The position numbers were made by a program, and so were the translations under genes. The notes below the pieces were generated by a model. It searched no databases, was not told where the DNA came from, and saw only the letters and a program-made list of their open reading frames with translations. From NCBI GenBank assembly GCA_964200185.2, contig CAXNAD020000039.1, positions 1 through 37,413 on the forward strand: a stretch of 37,413 nt of DNA, read 5' to 3'. Shown piece after piece: positions 1 through 11,595 of this stretch. The stretch comes from Choristocarpus tenellus KU-1152 (taxonomy: Eukaryota > Phaeophyceae). The number at the start of each line of letters is the position of its first letter. Positions within the stretch are counted from its first letter, which is position 1.

Positions 1-3000
1 GGGGGGGAGGTGTACCCTTACGACCGACCTGGCATCAAGAACAAGCATCTCCAGGTGTGGGGTGCGCGGCCAGTGTTGTTTAGTGGTTGGTCTATTGTGT
101 TACCATTTGAAAGTTACATCTGGCAGATTTGTGTGTGTTGACGATGATAACAATTCTTTTATTTCACCCTTGTGGTTCTGTTGATCTATCTAGTTTGTTG
201 TAGTTTTTGTTCTTTTGTGTGAAAGAAGAAGGCAGGTGGTGCAAGGGGTGGTGTAATGTTATTCTGTGCACCACACGGCAAGACATCAGAAGAGTGTATA
301 TGTAGAAGGGGTGTGGTGTGATAGCATGCTTCAGGCCTTGCCTTAATGGTTCTGTTATCTGATCTGCAACCCACTGTGATCCAGCATTTTCCCCTTTGAT
401 ATTCCTTCTCCCCCTCCTTCCTTTGCCCCTTTTGCTCTTTTTCCCCCTGCCATCATACATTTCATGTGACCCATCGTTTTGATGTTTACTTGAAAGATAC
501 TGACCAATGAAGGGGCAGTACCATTTGTGTTTGTAACAGGCAATGAGGAGAAGCCCAGTGACTATGATGGGATCACTATGAAATTTATTGAGGTGAGAAG
601 GGTTTTAATTGATTACACCAGGGACATACATGTATTCGTTTGATTTGTGTGTTTGAGTTTTGTGTGTTGGGCATAAATGTGCTTTTGGTGTATATATGCT
701 GTGCTTTAGGTGAGCGCTAAGTGGGGGAATAAGTGATGCATCTATCTTTGCATGAAGGAAGGGAATCGAAGGAGGGGGGGCGGAAGAGGTGTTTAGACAG
801 GAGTGGTGTTTTTTACTTCTGGGATCCCCAAATTTCATGTGGGTTTGTGCGTTCCATCTTTTGTTTTATGTAGGTATTGAACATGGGTATTGAGGTATGG
901 CAGTCCACAGCCATCAATCGACTTCAACTATTATATTGAACATGGGCTATAGCGCTTTGTGTGCTGATGCTATGATTCTTGTTAAATTTTGGGACTTGTC
1001 TATTCGTAGAGGCCTACACACAGCTTACCCCCCTCTCCCTCAAATGCACACTGATGGCAGTCCACAACCATCAATCGATTTCAACTGTATTATTGAATAT
1101 GAGCTGTGGCGCTTTGTGTGCTGATGCTTTGATTCTTGTTATATTTTGCGACTTTTCTATTCATAAAGGCCTACACACAGCTTACCCCCCCCTCCCTCAA
1201 ATGCACACTGCAAGGAGCTTAGGGTCTGGTTCAAGTTGGTGTTACAATACCATGTTTGGTTTGTTGTTGGTTTGTGGCAAAGAGTGATTGTACAGTGTTG
1301 TAGTAGGATGCTTAGTGCTGCTTTGCTTCCACACTGCTTGTACAGTACATTTCATGAGTTTGACTACGTTGGTTCAGAGCCTTAGCATGCCCTACGTGTC
1401 AATTTGGACAACCTGTGACGTGGTTGTAATGCAGGGGGGTGCAATCCCATTCTGTGGCTATGGTAGTGGGAGCGGAGGCTCTGGGCGGGTTTGGTAGTGA
1501 GTGTCAAATACCTTTGCTCCTCCCTTCAAAACCATTAACTTTTTATTTTCGAGTGAATGCTGAAAAAGGAGTCGAGAATTTGAATTTGAATTTTGAAGGG
1601 TTTCATAGTCATAATAATGCATTTTTCCCCTCTCATTCAGTGTGATGGCTCTAGAGCATATTCTTGTATTACAGTTGACTTGCTTGGCTTTGGTAGTGGA
1701 ACTGACTTACTAGGTGTATTATTACTGTTGGAGGTGAATGAAGTGCTACAAGATGCCAAAATCACTAGTTCATGATAGTGTCATGATATTCTCGCGTGCA
1801 CCCTTTCTAGCTTACACTGCTTTGTATCACTTTGTAAATGACAGACTCTTTCAGAGATGTTGGACTTCACATACACCATACATCCCCTTGGGGCTGACAT
1901 CCCGACCAATGATGGCATTGGTATGGTAGCCAACGGAAGCTTTGACATGCTGGCTAGTTGGATCACCATCACTGAGGAGCGCAGTTCGTATGTGTCTTTC
2001 ACCTACCCTTTCTTTGACGTAGGTGTTCGATTTGTCTACCTGAAGAACACAGTCACCAAGGTGTGCATGGTATTTAGGGGAGGTTACGCCTCACCACATA
2101 TTGAGCAAACCCTAACCCCTATCTCCACATGTAGTTGATTAATGTGCATTGGAAACAAACACACTACTATATTTTACTTTTGTTTCAGGTGGTGTATACA
2201 ATAACAAGTACTCAGTACACAGTAAGAACTCATAGTACTTCTAAGTAAGAGTTTCAAACATGCTACTACTACTGCATGCAGCACACCATGTGCTATCCAT
2301 CTTTGATTCTGTTACGCCAATATATATATATATATATATGTTTGTGTGAATTGTTTGCTCGAAAGCTAGGAGATACACTGAAATGGGGTAGGGGGGATGC
2401 AGAAGTTGTGTTTGACATCCACCATGCCCTTTTTTTCTTATCTCTATGTTGGATTTTTCTTATTTGGATTTTGTATGTGACTGAGCCAAATCGATTGAGA
2501 GGTAGGTAAGGTTTGAACCCTTTTGCATTCAGAGTCATTGTTCTTACCCTGTGCAGTACACTCTATCTCTATTGCTTTATGTGCGCAATAGTGTACACAA
2601 ATTGATATTCCCCCGTTGCACACTCAGAGTGACGCCACAATCCAGCAAAGGCTCTTCCTGCAATTGTACAAAAAGGCATATTTTTGTCCATTCTTGGAAT
2701 AAAAAAAAATGCAACTACTCAACCTCTCAATTGATTTGACTCTGACCATGTACTTGTAACTGACATTTCTGTATCTTTGTCTGTCTGTGTAGAGCTGTAT
2801 ATTGTTTGTGCGTCGTGGAGACTAGAGATGTTAATAGATGGATAATGATGGGCTTAATATATTTCTCTGGAGTATTATTATTGTTGTAGTATTCAGCTGT
2901 TTATTCCTCGGCAAACCTATTATTATTGTTATCATTATTGGTATAGATATTACTGTTGTTAATGTTATTATATTCATTATTGCTAGTGTTATATTTATTC

Positions 3001-6000
3001 ATCACAGTCCAGATGTCCGTGTGATAGATCATACAGAATCTATTCTCGTCTCTTGAAAAAGTGCCCTGGGAGGGGAGGAGAAGGGAGGGGACGGGGGAGG
3101 GGGGCGTTTTGTGGATTTGAAAAGCCGTATGACCTGGGTTTTTTTTTAAGCTTCTCTGGAGAGAGCTGCTTCGAAGTATGAGAAAATTCAGTGTTTTGTT
3201 ACAGTTTTAATAACCCTAACCCTAGCTTTGCTGGGCTGCTGATAAATATTCTCTCACCCTTTTTTTATTGTTCAAACCAGTTGAACCTGTTTAAGGCGTT
3301 CACACCTTTTCAGGTTGACCTGTGGCTGGCCATTGGAGGCTGCCTCCTGATTACTGTGTTTCTGATGTGGGTGTTTGAAGGCGCTAAGAATGACCAGCTT
3401 ACTACTCAAACCTGGGGGTCTGGTCGACGAGCTTTTGGAAGTGTGAGCACCTTTTAATTTTTATTGTTTTTCCCATCAAGTCATTGGCACAAGAATCGCA
3501 CACCAAGTGGATCTTCATTTTTCACTAGTAGGTACTGGGAGGTAAATTATGAGCAGTGTAGCAGTAGTGTAGCACTTCTTCTTGTCATCTGTCTCTAGAA
3601 TAGTATTGTTGGCACAAAAACTAGAATTATCATTGACCATATTTTTGTTACCAGCACTCTCCAGGTAAAATGACAACATCAGTATAGTACAAGTACAGCA
3701 TCTAGTAAACACATTCAACAAACCACAATGCTGTGAGTCGAAGGTTAAAATGACCCAAGCGTTTTTTAGTAACTCAATTATATTTGAAAGGTACACACTG
3801 TGCATGTCTTGAAGCACGCAGATCCCCAACCTCTGCAAGTCGAGTGTGCATTCGTCCGAAGAATAATCCAGTGTAAAACTTTCTATTTTCGGTTTTCGAT
3901 TAGTTGAAATCAGTTCATATTGTAGAGCAATTGAATCACAATGATCCACAATATTATTTCATGCGGTAGAAGCACATTCCAGTGCAATTATGGTACATAC
4001 AGCCCATTATAGTAGTGTGCCTACTTTGAGTAGTATTTTTTTTTTTACTGTACCTCTAGGATCTCTCTCCCAAGATACCCTCCCTTCCCCCCCCAACTAC
4101 CTAGTCAAGCCCTTGCACAACCCCCCTCCTCCTACACTGCCAAACGCCTTTGCAATAATGACACTATCAGTGCATAGTATGTACCTTTGCGACTTTCTGC
4201 TGCCTTCTGTATCTGGTCTGTATCCCATTGCCGACTTGGTCTGTCCCTACTTCGTTTGCCCCTCCTTCACTTGCTGTATTGGGGAGTCCTTTCTGTGACA
4301 GTCATCGCCTGGTACACTTTTCCCCCTCCCATGCCATTGGTTGGTTTTGAGTCCAAGTAACCAGGGGGGGGGGGTGTATGTGTTTTGACTGTTTTGACTG
4401 TTTTGGGTTTGAAGGGATTTTCGAACCTGATTTTATAGAAAGTTGACATTTGAAAAGAGGTGTCAACAAGGATAACTTGCTTAAAGTGCAAACTGAATGT
4501 ACTAGTGAAAAAGCTAAAATGTGTTCTACAGCTGTGGACTGTGTGCTCCGAACCTTTGTGCCACCAGATAGTCAGTGACTCTCAGTTACTTTTGCTCTTT
4601 CTCTTTAGGGCATGATTCGCTCGGTATATGTTATATCTTCCCTCATGCTTGGTCAGCTGATACACAAGCCAGAGACGTTGGAGGGTTATATTCTAACACT
4701 GGGGTGGCTTTTTGCGGTCTTCTTACTCTCTGCGTCTTTCACAGCTGAGTTGGCCAGCTTTCTCACTGTGAATAAGATGTTTGTGCCGGTAAGAAGAGTG
4801 AGATTGCGATTATTCTTGTATTACTTTGGGAAGTTTTCTTGTTGACTTTTCTTGATCTTGTTCCACTTATCCTTCCTTCGTTGTGTGTGTGAGTGTGTAT
4901 GTGTGTATGAGAGTGTGTTTCGAACCTGAATGAGTGCCTTCCCATCTTTGTGAAACACCCACATTTGTTTCCACGACATGGTTTACTGTCTTTGGGTGTT
5001 TAGTGGTTGCTCCTCCTCCCTACCCCCCTCCTATATACTCCGGAGTATATATATATATATATTGGGCATGCGGTGAAGGAAAGAGATGGGTGCTGAGTAT
5101 GTGTCAAGAGAGTTCAAGCCTTATTGGTGTTGCGTTCTGTGATCAGTTTTCGTGTTTGTTAATCTCCCTTACTGAAAACTAATTTTTGTTTCTCCTTTAC
5201 AACAGTGTGCTAGCCGTAAAACTCGTTCCCGAAATTAAGTCTTGTTTCAATTCTAGTTTACTAGAACATAAATGTGTTTTCTATATTTGCAGGCTTAATC
5301 TCAATCTTCCGACTAAACTGTTCTACTCCCTCCCCCCCCGATCTTTTCATGCAATCCTGCTGACTCTCACATGGTCACCTTTTGTTATTTGTCTCCTCCA
5401 CAGACAATCACTATCAACTCCTTTCGATCCGGGGAGGTACCACACAGTAAGGTACTATATAATGGTATATTTCAGAGGATATGTTAATGTGTGTGTGTGT
5501 GTGTTCATATGGATGTATACATGTATACCTCTCCAGTCGATTTTTATGTGTCCACCTTTTCTATCAGCCCTCCCCCCTACACAGTCAAGCTGAAAAAATA
5601 TGCCCAGCAGTAGTAGGATATATGCTTTGTTTGCAATTCTGAGTGGAAAATGCCACCCAACATAGTACAATCATTGCAGTAGTCCTTATCCCTTCTCTCC
5701 CATGACCTTATATCTTGGTTGTGACTACTCTGAGTCTGTGGTAGCAGTTAGACACTGAAGCGCGATAAAGTACCCCAAAAAGTATATTGATATGTTAGTT
5801 TCGGAACATGTACTCCCCTCCAAAGGTGGCACTCAAGCAGGGAGGTAATTTGCAGACCTTTTATGAGAGGGAGGTCATTAATTGTTCTGGGGAGGCATGC
5901 TTAGACAGAGGTGAGATGTGATGAGATGTGGAGAAGGTGAAGAAGAGGGTGGTGATGAAGGCTGGCAAGATGTCGAACATGTATGATATATGAAAGCCTG

Positions 6001-9000
6001 CTTAGGTATGACAAGATTTCACATACAATCACTAAATTGCTTTTGAAGGTGTTGAAAAAAACATTATTGAAGGAGTATGAGAATGCATGGACACTAGCTA
6101 GTGGCAGGCACCCTTTAGGTATAATCTGCATCTGTGCATGTGTACAGAGATACATAAGAGGAATGCCCGATAAATAGTGAACGTAACTTAGAATGAATGA
6201 GATGGGATATAGGGGTAAGGACCGGGATGTAGGAAATGTAGTTAATCATAGTATTCGTTTTCACATTTTAAATCACTTTATGAAGTATGCCACTTTGGTA
6301 GGTTTTTGTTATTTTTGATGTTTAATGCTCTCTTGTGGATAGGGTTGACTAAGGCCCAACTTGTAGCTCAGTGGTAGTCTACCGACTATTGTCAAAGGAA
6401 ATGTGGGCTCAACTCGATCGACATCAGAATTGGTTAGCAGGGAAATTTTACTTTGATGGACAGGGTGGCAAGCACAACCGAATGGTACACCAGGACACTA
6501 CTCTTTGTAGCTGAACCTCCTCAATACAGAACGTGGGAAACTTGAATCATCTATCCATGGGTCAGGGTTAGGTAGGGCTGAGCTAGGTTCCTACTCCAAG
6601 GCTATAGGGAAGGCAACATAGATTTATTGTAATGCTCTTCTTGTAGGTTTCTGCGGCAAAATTAGCAGGGCATTCCTCTTGGTGACAGTCTTCTAGCCTT
6701 CGAGTTAGGTACCGCATCTAGGTCTTGTTGAAATATAGGCTACTCATCTTTTGTGTTATTGATATTATACGGTATAACCAGTTCATACTGACTGTTGATT
6801 CACACATAAGTGCTGGTTGTTACTCTACTTTACATCATTGATGATACTACATCCTAGGATCATGGATTACCGTTGCAATTCCGTGGTTCATAGCAAGTAT
6901 GAAAGAGTCAACATCTCTCAAACATGCAAGTATAGTGACAGGTTGGTGAGGCTCATAACCTGTTGAAACCTGGGATTGAATTAATCGTGCTCTCTTGTGC
7001 AGTGACAGGTTGGTTGTGGTGAAGGGGTGTCATAGTGCGGTGAAGCACTGGTGACTTTGTGCCGGTGAACCTCTGACATGCTTTGCAAAGTGAGAGGTTA
7101 TTTGGTACAGCGATGTTGGGTATTCCTTGGTACATTCAAAGGAAGAGATTCTTGCTCTATCTAGAACCTTATTACCTTGTGAAGAAGGGTTTTGTGGATG
7201 TTTTTAACTCTGAATATGTGGCATCCAGTTGCGTATCAGGTACACTTAGTGCAGAGTGAGTTCGGTGTTTGAGTGGGAGCAAGGCCAACCAAAGTAAAAA
7301 GAATAATTGTATAAGATACAACTAGTGGTTCTGATGTGAAGACAAAAAAGAAAGGCATAAACTTTAATCAATATCTTAGACAACTCATGTGGCACATACT
7401 ATACTTGTATGTTTGAGAGATGTTGACTGGTTCGTACTTGCTACGAACCACAGAATGGCAACGGTAATCCATTATCCTATGATATAGTGTCAATGATGTC
7501 AAGTTGAGTAACGACCATTAATTATGTGCGAATCAACAGTCAGTATGAACCGCTAATACTGTGTAGTATCAATAACACAAAATATGAGTAGCCTACGTTT
7601 CAACACCCTCCCCCAACTGAAAGAGATGGAATGCTGGTGAAGGAGTGTGATTTACGACCGCTTTTAAACCCTTGATCTGAATTCTCCATTGTTGCCAATG
7701 CGAATTCTGTGATCCTGTGGCGGTGTGGTTGGCTCAGGCAAGGGTGGTTAAGAGAATCGCTGGGGAAAACAGACCATAGGGATAAAGATAAAATGAAGCC
7801 AAGAGGAAAAGATCAAGATTGTGTAAGTGCAAGTGAAGAGTGACAGGTGGTGAACATCATGATTCAGCGAGGAGAGTTCTCAAAGGATCCCACAGAGATT
7901 GATTGTGAACCATTGTACTTCAACGGGGTTGTTGCCAGGGTTCTTGGAAAAAACATGGAACGTTATCATGGTATGTTGTACGGCAATAAAAATTACGATA
8001 ACAGACAACTCAAAACCGTAACATGTAATGTTGCCTCTTTTGTATGAAAGTAATGTTGTGGTTTTTTGAACAAGTGTTGAGAAGGGCAGCACGATTGTTT
8101 TCTAGTGGCCACACCCTCAAGGACTGTGTGCAGGTGGTGACCCTAGAGATATGTGTCGCGTCTCACCTCCACAATGCTCCTCACCTCCCCTCTTCATTTT
8201 TTTATTGCATCTCTTGTTTTCTTATGCAGACGATACACCCCAGCCTTGCTTCTCGGTTGAGGAGTGCTTGGGAAAGGTGAGAACTGTTGATCCTCAAAAC
8301 TGTTTGTGTGTTGTTGGCCACCCCCTTCCTCGAACCTTTTGCATTACCCAACAAATAGTTCACATGGGATCTACCTACCTCTGTCACTGATAGTAGATCC
8401 CTGGTAATGCTTTCTTCACCTCTCATCCACATGCATGCTAACCTGGTCATACACTGTTTCTCCTTGGAAAAGGTAATGAATGGTGAGGTCCTCACCACTT
8501 TGATGGACTCTGCGACAGCAGAGTACCTGACACTCACAGAGTACTGCCAACTTGGGGTGTTGGATGGACTTCTGAACCCGCAACACTATGGATTGGTGCT
8601 TCCGCTGGACTCACCCCTGGTACCAGAATTCATGATGGTATGTCTGCATGCATTACTAGTATTCCACTGTTTTTGTTCTAGTGTTTGGAAAAGGTGACAA
8701 ATATGCTGCTCATGGGGGCAAGTTGATGCTGCACAGTAGCAGCACATAGAACACTGCAGAACAGCTCAGAGCTGTTGTTCGAAAGTGTTAATAGTATTGT
8801 GTGGTGTGTTGAAACTACTTTTGAGGGCATCAGATGTGGGGTGAGTCCTTGTTTCAACTGGTACTTTCCTCCTTTTATGTCTTGCCGTCTGGCTTGTATT
8901 TCTGGACTCCGTTCTGTTTCTTTCCCACCCCTATCCTAATGTTTTTCCCTCGTGAAACCAAGGCAGTGTGTTCGTTGAGTTATTCTGAAATATCAGTTCT

Positions 9001-11595
9001 CTCAGTAATGTCGCACAGCAATAGTATATTCATTTGATGATGACTCTGGGTTTATTTTGCCATGTTGGTGTGGACAATGTGTGAAATGGTGTCAGGGTAT
9101 TGAGCACTTCATATACCTCCGCACCAAGTATATCATATGCCATACAGTTATACTGTGCCGTTCATATCATCCCCAGTCACCTATCCAAAGTTTTTCCCAC
9201 TTTTGTTTAGTGGAAAAGTGAGTGAAAGTATCTTAGAGGGTACAAGTTTTGCTCTGTTTGTCCATTTGGGGCTTGGCTTCCCATAGGGTTTCTTGTGATA
9301 TTTTCCTACTCCAAAATGCTTAGGAGTAGGTAAAATATATACGTTATGAAAAGGTTTGTCCAGAACATGGATATTGACACTTCCTAACAAACACAATAGC
9401 CAAAATTACATCAAAATCGCTACATTGGATTTTGGGAACCAAATGGACGAGGTTTTACCCTCTAAGATACTTTCGCTCAATGTTTTCTTTCTGTTCTTTC
9501 TGTAAAAGCTCTTCAACACCACCTGCACCTTTCCTAGAGAAAAGAGTTAAGGGTCTTCTATTCTTCGGTCATCTATGCATGCACCAAATCAGAAATTTCA
9601 AGGAAAAGCGTAGCAAAGGAACTCGGAGCATGCATTTGCAGTGCCTAAGTGATGCCCCCCCTCCCCCCACCCTCTACAGTTAGTGCCCGTGCTAGATACA
9701 GATTTTTTTTGGACACAGAACACTGCCATAATTCCTCCCTGCATGGTGTATACTTTATCCTTCCCACCTCTCTACCCTATTTCATATAGAAAACAAAAGT
9801 AACCCTTTTCTCTCTATCCCCCGGTGTCCCTCTTCCTTGTTGGACCAGTCCCTCTCCTCATCCTTTCCACTGCTCCTCCCCCCGAGAGACCAACAATGAC
9901 GCCAGTCGCTACTGATGCCATTACTAACCTATTCCCACAGGCAACACTCCACCTTCGTGAATCTGGCGCTTTGACAAGCATTGCAGATGAGTTTCTCTTT
10001 GAAACATCGTGCCCAGACCAAGATCAGGTGGATGGACTCTCACCAAATATGTCAATACACGACGCTGGAGGTGTGTTTATAATGTTAGGGCTCATCTTTT
10101 TGTTGACAACTATCATTTGGCTTTGTCGAAGGTCTCCTATGGCTAAGGCTCGGCGGCAACGCTCAGAGAAGAACTCCACACTCAGCGTTGCATTTCCTCC
10201 CAGCCGCAGGATCTCCAGCAGTTTTCACAAGGTACTGGCAAATGCTTCATAGTATAGTTTGGTTCATGAGAATGAAAGCAGGGAGAAGGGATATGTTGTA
10301 GAGCTCATGCATCTCCGTATGTAGTATGGACAGCCTTGCAGTTTGATATATGAGAGGGGTGGGTACGATAGGTGTATGGGTGAAGCACATCTCCATGTTA
10401 CGTTTGTTTAATTGTTGAGTGGAAGCAGGAGCCCAGTATCAACCTCTCTCAGGATCAACATGCTTGACGAGAGGTTTCATAGAAGAACAGGTACATGCTA
10501 AAAAGAAGGAATTTATAACTATTATAAAAAAGGTATTTTTTTATAGTTAAATGAAGTCTGGTTTGGGGTGTACCGTGTGGTTATTCCTGATCCCACATCA
10601 ACAATGTCATGTTACAGGTGGCTGCTCCACACTCTGTTGACATACAATGCGATTTGGCAAGATGATACACCTATAATTTACCCAAAGTGTCTGGGGGGGG
10701 GAGGGGGGGGATCTACACCAGGGTGTTCATTTGTGCTATAATCAAGAAAAGTGCAATTACATTATCCATCAGATGTATATAACCATATCACCCAAAAATC
10801 GCGACATAAAAAAGTTGACCCCAAATGGACAGTCGCCACCCCCCCCCCCCCAGATACTTTGACTCATTAGATGGTAGGTTATTATCACCAAACAGGCAGC
10901 AATACTCAGTTACTTCAAGTGATACAAGTCCTGCTTCCGAATTTGTGCTGTGTTGTAGGACTCAAACTTTGTATCCAGGCAAGGCAGTCAATCCAAAGCA
11001 TAGTAATCCCTCCTCCTTTGTGGCCTCACGCTATTTTGAAGTGTGATACAGCAAAATGACTTGTGTCGATATTCAAGAGAGGCACAGGGTACAATGCTAC
11101 AAAAACGAAATTGATTTGAATATATTCTGAACAGCTATGGTGGTTAATCCCCTTCTCTTTCTCACTATGCCATTTCCGACTCCGCCTTGATCTTTTCTAC
11201 CTCCTCAGAGGAGTCTTGATGCGGACCCTGACGATTCTTTGGAAGGGGCAGAGGATAAAAGGGAGGAAGGGCCGACCTTTGTTCGAAAATTGATAAAGAA
11301 GGAGGGCATCCATCAAAGAGTAGGGCGGGGATTGAGCAAGCGCACAAGGGTGGGACCTGTGCCGAGGACCCAGAAGCAGGTAGAGACTGTGCCTCCAGTG
11401 AATGAAACTGGGACTTCTAGCGGCGTGAATGATCCCATCAAAAGACTCAGGGATGCAAATAGCACATTAGGTACCCGTGATGGGGATAGTGGGACAGCAA
11501 CAAGTTTGAAGATTTCTGAGAACCTGGGAGTTGGATGTGATGAAGGCAGGGGGAAGGAGGCGGAGCAAAATAAGGCTTGGGCGGGGGGGGAGTAA
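1..11595 (+). CDS. Ionotropic glutamate receptor, 5'-truncated, 12 exons
   Basis: Ligand-gated cation channel subunit of the plasma membrane. Exons as read: 1-54, 497-592, 874-894, 1857-2060, 3281-3442, 4609-4788, 5404-5451, 7847-7970, 8230-8276, 8473-8637, 9941-10231, 11209-11595 (stop TAA). They join in one frame for 592 residues. Order in the fragment: ligand-binding half S1 (about 12-125), M1 (137-157), pore loop (about 184-203), M3 with SFTAELASFLT at 222-232 (family signature SYTANLAAF), S2 (about 240-391), M4 (410-429), then a hydrophilic cytoplasmic tail. ITITEER at 93-99 gives the Arg (R99) that binds the ligand carboxylate. MDSATAEY has D324 where NMDA-type subunits have the DSA amine-binding Asp. 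C337 and C391 fit the conserved S2 disulfide. The pore tip reads LMLGQL and looks shorter than in animals. Ten of eleven introns are phase 0; the one after 7970 is phase 1. The amino-terminal domain, if present, is left of base 1. Family call very sure; exons 7 and 8 least sure. Confidence 0.93.
874..894 (+). other. 21-nt microexon of the glutamate receptor
   Basis: A seven-codon exon (VLNMGIE) between an AG acceptor (872-873) and a GTATGG donor (895). It links exon 2, ending in MKFIE, to exon 4, starting MLDFTYT, and completes the helix that follows the first S1 strand. Phase 0 on both sides, so skipping it would delete seven residues without a frameshift. Without it the helix would be too short for the family. 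Confidence 0.75.
899..1212. repeat. Tandem duplication, two 157-bp units
   Basis: Unit 1 is about 899-1055 and unit 2 about 1056-1212. Both start GGCAGTCCACA(G/A)CCATCAAT and share AAGGCCTACACACAGCTTAC (or AGAGG in unit 1) near the end. The array begins right after the microexon donor. Each unit contains a stretch resembling the microexon (ATTGAACATGGG at 935; ATTGAATATGAG at 1092). Confidence 0.85.
2321..2338. repeat. TA dinucleotide microsatellite
   Basis: A run of alternating A and T in the intron after receptor exon 4. A similar run is at about 5046-5061, GT-rich runs at about 4880-4920 and 5489-5503, and an imperfect ATT/GTT-rich tract at about 2873-3005. Simple slippage repeats. Confidence 0.8.
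6357..6420 (+). repeat. tRNA-like pol III promoter sequence (possible SINE head or tRNA relic)
   Basis: TAGCTCAGTGG at 6364-6374 matches the A-box consensus exactly. GGCTCAACTCG at 6406-6416 matches the B-box at 9 of 11 positions. The boxes start 42 bases apart, close to tRNA spacing. I could not fold an acceptor stem or a good T stem, so it is not a functional tRNA as read. A tRNA-derived SINE or decayed tRNA copy inside the long receptor intron fits best. Confidence 0.3.
6726..7605. mobile_element. Foldback element with arms of about 210 bp
   Basis: The left arm (6726-6936) and right arm (7398-7605) are inverted copies, visibly similar along their length, starting TGTTGAAA and ending TTTCAACA. 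Shared blocks include GGTTCATACTGACTGTTGATT-type sequence and CATCTCTCAAACAT. The roughly 460-bp centre has no recognisable transposase; GTGACAGGTTGGT occurs twice (about 6935 and 7001). This suits a non-autonomous DNA element with long terminal inverted repeats (MULE- or foldback-type), or two inverted copies of one repeat. No clear target-site duplication was seen. It lies in the 2.4-kb intron between receptor exons 7 and 8. Confidence 0.75.
9219..9479 (-). mobile_element. Short inverted-repeat element, family B copy 1 (MITE-like)
   Basis: 261 bp bounded by near-perfect inverted repeats of about 24 bp (23 of 24 match) containing GAAAGTATCTTAGAGGGTA. No coding capacity. Internal boxes GTCCATTTGGGGCTTGGC and TACTCC...GGAGTA recur in the other copies, inverted relative to the copies at 15591 and 17137. 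Located in the intron between receptor exons 10 and 11. Confidence 0.85.
10679..10866 (+). mobile_element. Short inverted-repeat element, family A copy 1 (MITE-like, G/C-run ends)
   Basis: About 188 bp. The left end is CCAAAGTGTCTGG followed by a long G run; the right end is a long C run, then CAGATACTTTGACTC. Internal ATCTACACCAGGGTGT and CCAAATGGACAG recur in the other family A copies. Sits in the last receptor intron. No coding capacity. Confidence 0.8.

Noticed and set aside
3210-3224. Telomere-like CCCTAA repeats
   Set aside because: Only about two units occur (AACCCTAACCCTAG), with another partial one near 2107; far too short for telomeric DNA.
7847-8047. Reading frame running past 7970 as a longer receptor exon
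   Set aside because: A GTATGT donor at 7971 in phase 1 joins to 8230 and restores the S2 frame; the continuation runs into non-family sequence and a stop.
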